DNA from: Mucilaginibacter straminoryzae
Lineage (GTDB): Bacteria; Bacteroidota; Bacteroidia; Sphingobacteriales; Sphingobacteriaceae
DNA length: 64,000 nt
Direction of reading: 5' to 3'
NCBI RefSeq assembly: GCF_022953055.1
Contig: NZ_JALJEJ010000004.1
Location: 372,001-436,000, forward strand
Under the pieces are notes generated by a model. That model was given only the letters and a program-made list of their open reading frames with translations. It did not search any database and was not told the DNA's origin. The translations under genes were made by a program, and so were the position numbers. Below, piece by piece: positions 60,299 to 64,000 of the stretch. Numbering within the stretch: position 1 is the first letter of the stretch; every line of letters starts with the position of its first letter.

Positions 60299-62788
60299 TT
60301 GAATTTCAAGCAATTAATTACCCCTCAGACCTATCGTAAAGCTTCAACTGCTGATGCAACTATTAATTTTCGTTTTTCCTTACTGCTGATCGTCTTAATA
60401 CTCGCTGCACCGTTTACCGTCTTTTCGCAAAAACCTGTAAAAAAAGCCCAAAGTACGGTTGCAAAGCCTGCACCTGCACCTCCGGCCGCACCTGTAGATC
60501 CAGCGTTTCAAAGTTTAATGCAAAGCGCCAGCGACAAAGCCAACGGGCGCGATTATAAAGGTGCAATAGAAGATTTTACCAAAGCCCTGGCTATCGACCC
60601 TTCAAGCGCCGATGCCTACTTCTACCGTGGCAATGCCTATACCAATGCGCAGCAGTTCGAGAACGCCATAAAAGACTATACCAAAACTATAGAGCTTACG
60701 CCCCAGAACGCCGACGCTTATTATTACCGCGGTAACGCCAATAGTAACATCCGTGCGTATGTAAACGCCATTGAAGATTATTCGAAGGCGATCAACATGA
60801 AAACGCCGAATGCCGATTTATTCCATTATCGTGCGAATGCCAAAACCAATACCGGCGATTACTATGGTGCCATTGCCGACTTTAACCGTGCAATTGCCCT
60901 GACGCCTAAAAATCCCGAGCTTTACGAATACCGGGGCCTTGCGCGTACAAACACGAATGATAACAAAGGTGCTATCGCCGATTATAATATCGCCATTAAA
61001 TTAGATCCTACCAATCCCGATCTTTATTACTACAAAGCGAATTCCGAAGAAACATTAGGCGATCATACCGGGGCTATTGCTGATTTTACCCGGTCAATCG
61101 ACCTGAGTCCCAATCGTGCTGAAGCCTATTTTTACCGGGGTAATGCCAAAAGCAACCTGCACGATTATAATGGCGCAATTGCAGATTACAACAAAGCGAA
61201 ATCTATTAATCCGAACATCGCGGCCGAATTGTATCACTATTTAGGCAACGCGCGCACTAACATCGCCGATAACAAGGGCGCTATAGCCGATTTTACAAAG
61301 GCGATAGAACTTAATCCCCAGAATGCCGAACTATACCTCTACCGGGGTATCGCCAAATACAACATGAAAGACAATGCCGGGGCGCTGGCAGATTTTGATA
61401 AAGCCCTGGAAATGAACCCGCGTTACCTGGAAGCCTACATGAACCGTGCGGACATCCGTATCTCTAACAAAGATTACGAAGGCGCTTATGCCGATGCGGA
61501 TTCCATCATCAGCATCAATCCTAAATCAGATCGGGCATTTATCATTCGTGGCAATGCTAAGTTTAACCAGAAAGATACCGTTGGCGCCCTTAGCGATTTT
61601 TCTTCGGCCATCGACATGAACCCAGGCAGCGATTATGCTTATACCTCCCGGGCTAATGTAAAGCGTGAACTGGGTGATTATCGCGGGGCTATTGCTGATT
61701 ATAATAAAGCCATCGAGCTAAAACCGCAAAACTGGGATCCTTATGTGAACAGGGCGGAAGCAAAAATAAAAGTGCACGATTATGCCGGTGCGATTCAGGA
61801 TTACCAGAAGGTATTGCAAATGAACCCGCAAAACAAGGATGTTTTTGTGAAGCTGACCAATGTGCTCACGCTTTCAAAGAATTATCCTGAAGCATTGAAA
61901 CTGATTGATGCAGGCTTACGGCTCGATTCCAAGAATGTCGACCTGTATACCCAGCGCGGCATCATCGAAGCCAAAATGAAAAATACCAGGCTGGCCATCC
62001 AGGACTTTAACAAGGCCATCGCGCTGGATTCAAACGCTTACGAGGCCTACACTTATCGCGGTAACACCAAAGTGGCTTTAAAAGATTACGATGGTGGAAT
62101 GGCCGATCTGGATAAGGCGATCCATATCCGTACGACGGAAGACAACCTAACCTTTATGGGCGATGCCCGTGCAGCATTAAAGGATTACCCGGGCGCACTG
62201 GAAACCTACGGAAAGGTTATTGAGGAATTTCCTAAAAGCATTAAAGGCTATATCTCAAGAGGATACGCTAAAAGCCTGATGCCGGATTCGGCCGGAGTGA
62301 TGGAAGATTTTACGGCGGCTATTGATATGGAGCCGAATAACGAGGATATCTATCTGAAAAGAGCCGAAGCACGCCTGAATTTAAAGGATACTACCAACGC
62401 TATTCTGGATTACAATACCGCGATTGATATTAATTCGCAAAGTGCAGATGCCTATGTGGATCGTGGTAACCTGAAGTTTCAGCTGACAGATTACCGCGGT
62501 GCGCTGCTGGATTATAATTCGGCCATTACCTTAGACCCTACCCATAAAAAGGCCTATTTAAAACGCGGTGAAGTCCGCGCCTATGTGAAAGACTTTAAAG
62601 GCGCCCTGGCAGATTTCAGCGCGGCACTTGCCCTTGATCCCAAAGACCGGAACACCTATTACATCCGTGGGATCATCCGAACCACGCGCATGGGTGATAA
62701 AAACGGCGGTTGCCTTGATCTAAGTAAGGCTGGCGAATTAGGTATGCGCGAAGCTTACGAGGCGATACGAAAATATTGCAATAATTAA
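60299..62788 (+). CDS. Very large secreted TPR protein
   Basis: 829 residues from TTG 60299, the only plausible start after the upstream stop at 60257 that keeps the signal sequence (hydrophobic segment about 27-45, ..TVFSQ). After a Lys/Ala/Pro linker come about 20 TPR units of the 34-residue kind (YYRGNANSNIRAYVNAIEDY-like), nearly continuous to residue 815. The final segment ends CLDLSKAGELGMREAYEAI, a common cap of such Bacteroidota TPR proteins. A TAATTTTG box at 60283-60290 lies 8 nt before the TTG. Acts probably as a scaffold; partner unknown. Confidence 0.82.
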   Translation: MNFKQLITPQTYRKASTADATINFRFSLLLIVLILAAPFTVFSQKPVKKAQSTVAKPAPAPPAAPVDPAFQSLMQSASDKANGRDYKGAIEDFTKALAIDPSSADAYFYRGNAYTNAQQFENAIKDYTKTIELTPQNADAYYYRGNANSNIRAYVNAIEDYSKAINMKTPNADLFHYRANAKTNTGDYYGAIADFNRAIALTPKNPELYEYRGLARTNTNDNKGAIADYNIAIKLDPTNPDLYYYKANSEETLGDHTGAIADFTRSIDLSPNRAEAYFYRGNAKSNLHDYNGAIADYNKAKSINPNIAAELYHYLGNARTNIADNKGAIADFTKAIELNPQNAELYLYRGIAKYNMKDNAGALADFDKALEMNPRYLEAYMNRADIRISNKDYEGAYADADSIISINPKSDRAFIIRGNAKFNQKDTVGALSDFSSAIDMNPGSDYAYTSRANVKRELGDYRGAIADYNKAIELKPQNWDPYVNRAEAKIKVHDYAGAIQDYQKVLQMNPQNKDVFVKLTNVLTLSKNYPEALKLIDAGLRLDSKNVDLYTQRGIIEAKMKNTRLAIQDFNKAIALDSNAYEAYTYRGNTKVALKDYDGGMADLDKAIHIRTTEDNLTFMGDARAALKDYPGALETYGKVIEEFPKSIKGYISRGYAKSLMPDSAGVMEDFTAAIDMEPNNEDIYLKRAEARLNLKDTTNAILDYNTAIDINSQSADAYVDRGNLKFQLTDYRGALLDYNSAITLDPTHKKAYLKRGEVRAYVKDFKGALADFSAALALDPKDRNTYYIRGIIRTTRMGDKNGGCLDLSKAGELGMREAYEAIRKYCNN

Positions 62789-62966
62789 TTACCTGCCCCC
62801 CAGGTTGTCGTGACTTCGAAAAGTTTCGGCACAATCTCCGTTTATTTTATTTTTAATTATTAGTAAAATAATTACCATAATAATAAAAATTAAAATTCAT
62901 TCAACCAATAGGGATTACAGCTGTTAACTATAGCGAAAACAAGAAGTAGTCTTAGTCACAAACTGA

Positions 62967-63419
62967 ATGAAAATCACAAGCGTTTTTGAACATGGCGATG
63001 AGATCCCGGTCAGGTACACCTGCCTGGGGCCTAATATCAGTCCGCCATTAAATTTTGAAGAACTTCCCGAAGGAACAGTTAGTATGGTGCTGATCCTGGA
63101 AGATGTTGATGCCACGCCTAAACCATGGCGGCACTGGCATGTTTTTAACATTCCTGCAAGTACCACCACGGTAGAAGAAGGACAAGTGCCGCAAGGTGCT
63201 GTAGCCGGACTATGTAACAACCATACCTTTGGCTACGAAGGGCCATGCCCGAAATATTTTAAAGGAACCCACCATTATTGGTTCAGATTATACGCTCTAG
63301 ATACTACGTTAGATTTACCCGATGCCTCTGAGCCAGAGGATGTACAAAATGCAATGGTAGGCCACATTTTAGATTCGGCCGAATTGCTGGGACTATGTGT
63401 ATCACCAGAGAACGTATAA
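62967..63419 (+). CDS. YbhB/YbcL (PEBP-like) protein
   Basis: 150 residues, one phosphatidylethanolamine-binding-protein domain: CLGPNISPPLNFEELPEGT, LEDVDATPKPWRHWHVFNIP and YEGPCPKYFKGTHHYWFRLY are the conserved ligand-pocket segments. Homologues in E. coli (YbhB, YbcL) are small cytoplasmic or periplasmic proteins of uncertain role. No signal peptide. 10 bp from the following glycosyltransferase gene. Confidence 0.9.
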   Translation: MKITSVFEHGDEIPVRYTCLGPNISPPLNFEELPEGTVSMVLILEDVDATPKPWRHWHVFNIPASTTTVEEGQVPQGAVAGLCNNHTFGYEGPCPKYFKGTHHYWFRLYALDTTLDLPDASEPEDVQNAMVGHILDSAELLGLCVSPENV

Positions 63420-63429
63420 TACTGATGAA

Positions 63430-64000
63430 ATGAGCCCGAAGAAAATAGCTGTAGTAAGAGCAAATGCCCTTGGCGACTTCATTTTCGTATTGCCTGCGCT
63501 GCAGGCGTTGCGCGATACCTACCCGGATGCAGAAATTGTATACCTGGGAAAAGCCTGGCATCAAACCTTTCTCGAAAATAGGCCCTCGCCCATTAGCCGG
63601 GTAGCTGTGGTGCCACCCTATGGCGGTGTAGGCGAAGCCGAAAACTTCGAAAATGACGAAAACATCTTGAAGCCTTTTTTCACAGAAATGCAGGCCGAAC
63701 AATTTGATATTGCCATACAAATGCACGGCGGCGGATTCTACTCCAATCCCTTCACCAAAAGGCTCGGCGCTAAAGTAAGCGTAGGTTTGAAAACACCGAA
63801 CGCCATACAACTGGATATTAACGTACCTTATATTATCGCCACCAGTGAAATTCTGAGATATATTGAAGTGGTACGTTACCTGGGTGCATCCACTGCCGAC
63901 CCCGAACCAAGCGTAAAAGTCATCAATAAAGATCTGCAAGAAGCTAAAAATGCTTTCCGTCATAATGCAGGTGAGCGGTATGCCGTAATTCACCCCGGTG
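63430..64000 (+). CDS. Glycosyltransferase family 9 (heptosyltransferase-like), 3' end cut off
   Basis: Begins ATG 63430 and is still open at the end of the window (190 codons seen). KKIAVVRANALGDFIFVLPA at the start and QFDIAIQMHGGG about residue 92-103 match the GT9 heptosyltransferase N-terminal domain; the last bases begin the typical IHPG motif. Such enzymes add sugars to the LPS core or related glycolipids from ADP-activated donors. The donor-binding C-terminal half lies beyond the window, so the substrate cannot be assigned. Confidence 0.87.
   Translation, partial: MSPKKIAVVRANALGDFIFVLPALQALRDTYPDAEIVYLGKAWHQTFLENRPSPISRVAVVPPYGGVGEAENFENDENILKPFFTEMQAEQFDIAIQMHGGGFYSNPFTKRLGAKVSVGLKTPNAIQLDINVPYIIATSEILRYIEVVRYLGASTADPEPSVKVINKDLQEAKNAFRHNAGERYAVIHPG

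Overview
The window reads as chromosomal backbone of a Bacteroidota bacterium, most likely a Sphingobacteriaceae member close to Mucilaginibacter or Pedobacter. The signs are GldF/GldG proteins, an Oar-type TonB receptor, HU-CCDC81/SPOR and DUF4397 proteins, the order pheT - coiled coil - zapA - 6S RNA - rny, several TAnnTTTG (-7) promoter boxes, weak Shine-Dalgarno sites, and many short dispersed palindromic repeats. The species assignment is inference; no rRNA or tRNA gene is present to confirm it.

Layout. 1-7 kb: a cut-off AIM24-family gene, a small glycine-zipper protein, a broken NUDIX gene, a POTRA-less Omp85 barrel, two orphan response-regulator receivers flanking a GH5 glycosidase, and a secreted DUF922 protein. 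7-15.4 kb: a tight six-gene operon (TPR protein, plug-less TonB-box barrel, HU/SPOR membrane protein, ExbB/TolQ, ExbD/TolR, TonB) that looks like a dedicated energised envelope machine. 15.4-31.3 kb: folC, dacB-type PBP4, two APC permeases, a membrane pyrophosphatase, a decayed ParE/RelE-type toxin-antitoxin pair, an MFS exporter, MarC, an RsmB-like methyltransferase, a periplasmic-binding-protein-like lipoprotein and guaA. 31.3-36.5 kb: an A+T-rich TIR-domain gene (the best candidate for a horizontally acquired immune gene), a ComEA-like HhH protein, an OlsF-like fused acyltransferase and small envelope proteins. 36.6-47.2 kb: an Oar-like receptor, rny, 6S RNA, zapA, a coiled-coil protein, pheT, an OstA-like protein, radC and rpsT. 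47.3-55.1 kb: three DUF4397 lipoproteins, a zinc phospholipase C-like protein, DedA, dnaN and a fused GldF-GldG. 55.2-64 kb: a PfpI/DJ-1 protein, a LysR regulator, asd, xdhC with a MobA-like gene, a very large TPR protein, a PEBP protein and the start of a glycosyltransferase family 9 gene.

Most genes are ordinary housekeeping or envelope genes. The points most worth attention are the TIR protein with an unrecognised N-terminal domain, the Exb/SPOR operon with a barrel that has a TonB box but no visible plug, a 6S RNA visible from its long closing helix, and two families of strictly phased 7-bp and 8-bp degenerate arrays that all sit 3-16 nt after a stop codon in a fixed orientation. Intergenic gaps are full of dispersed elements (TCATTGCGAG type, CCCTTCGACAAGCTCAGGG type, GAGACACGA palindromes), which in places run up to or into open reading frames and distort start-codon choice.
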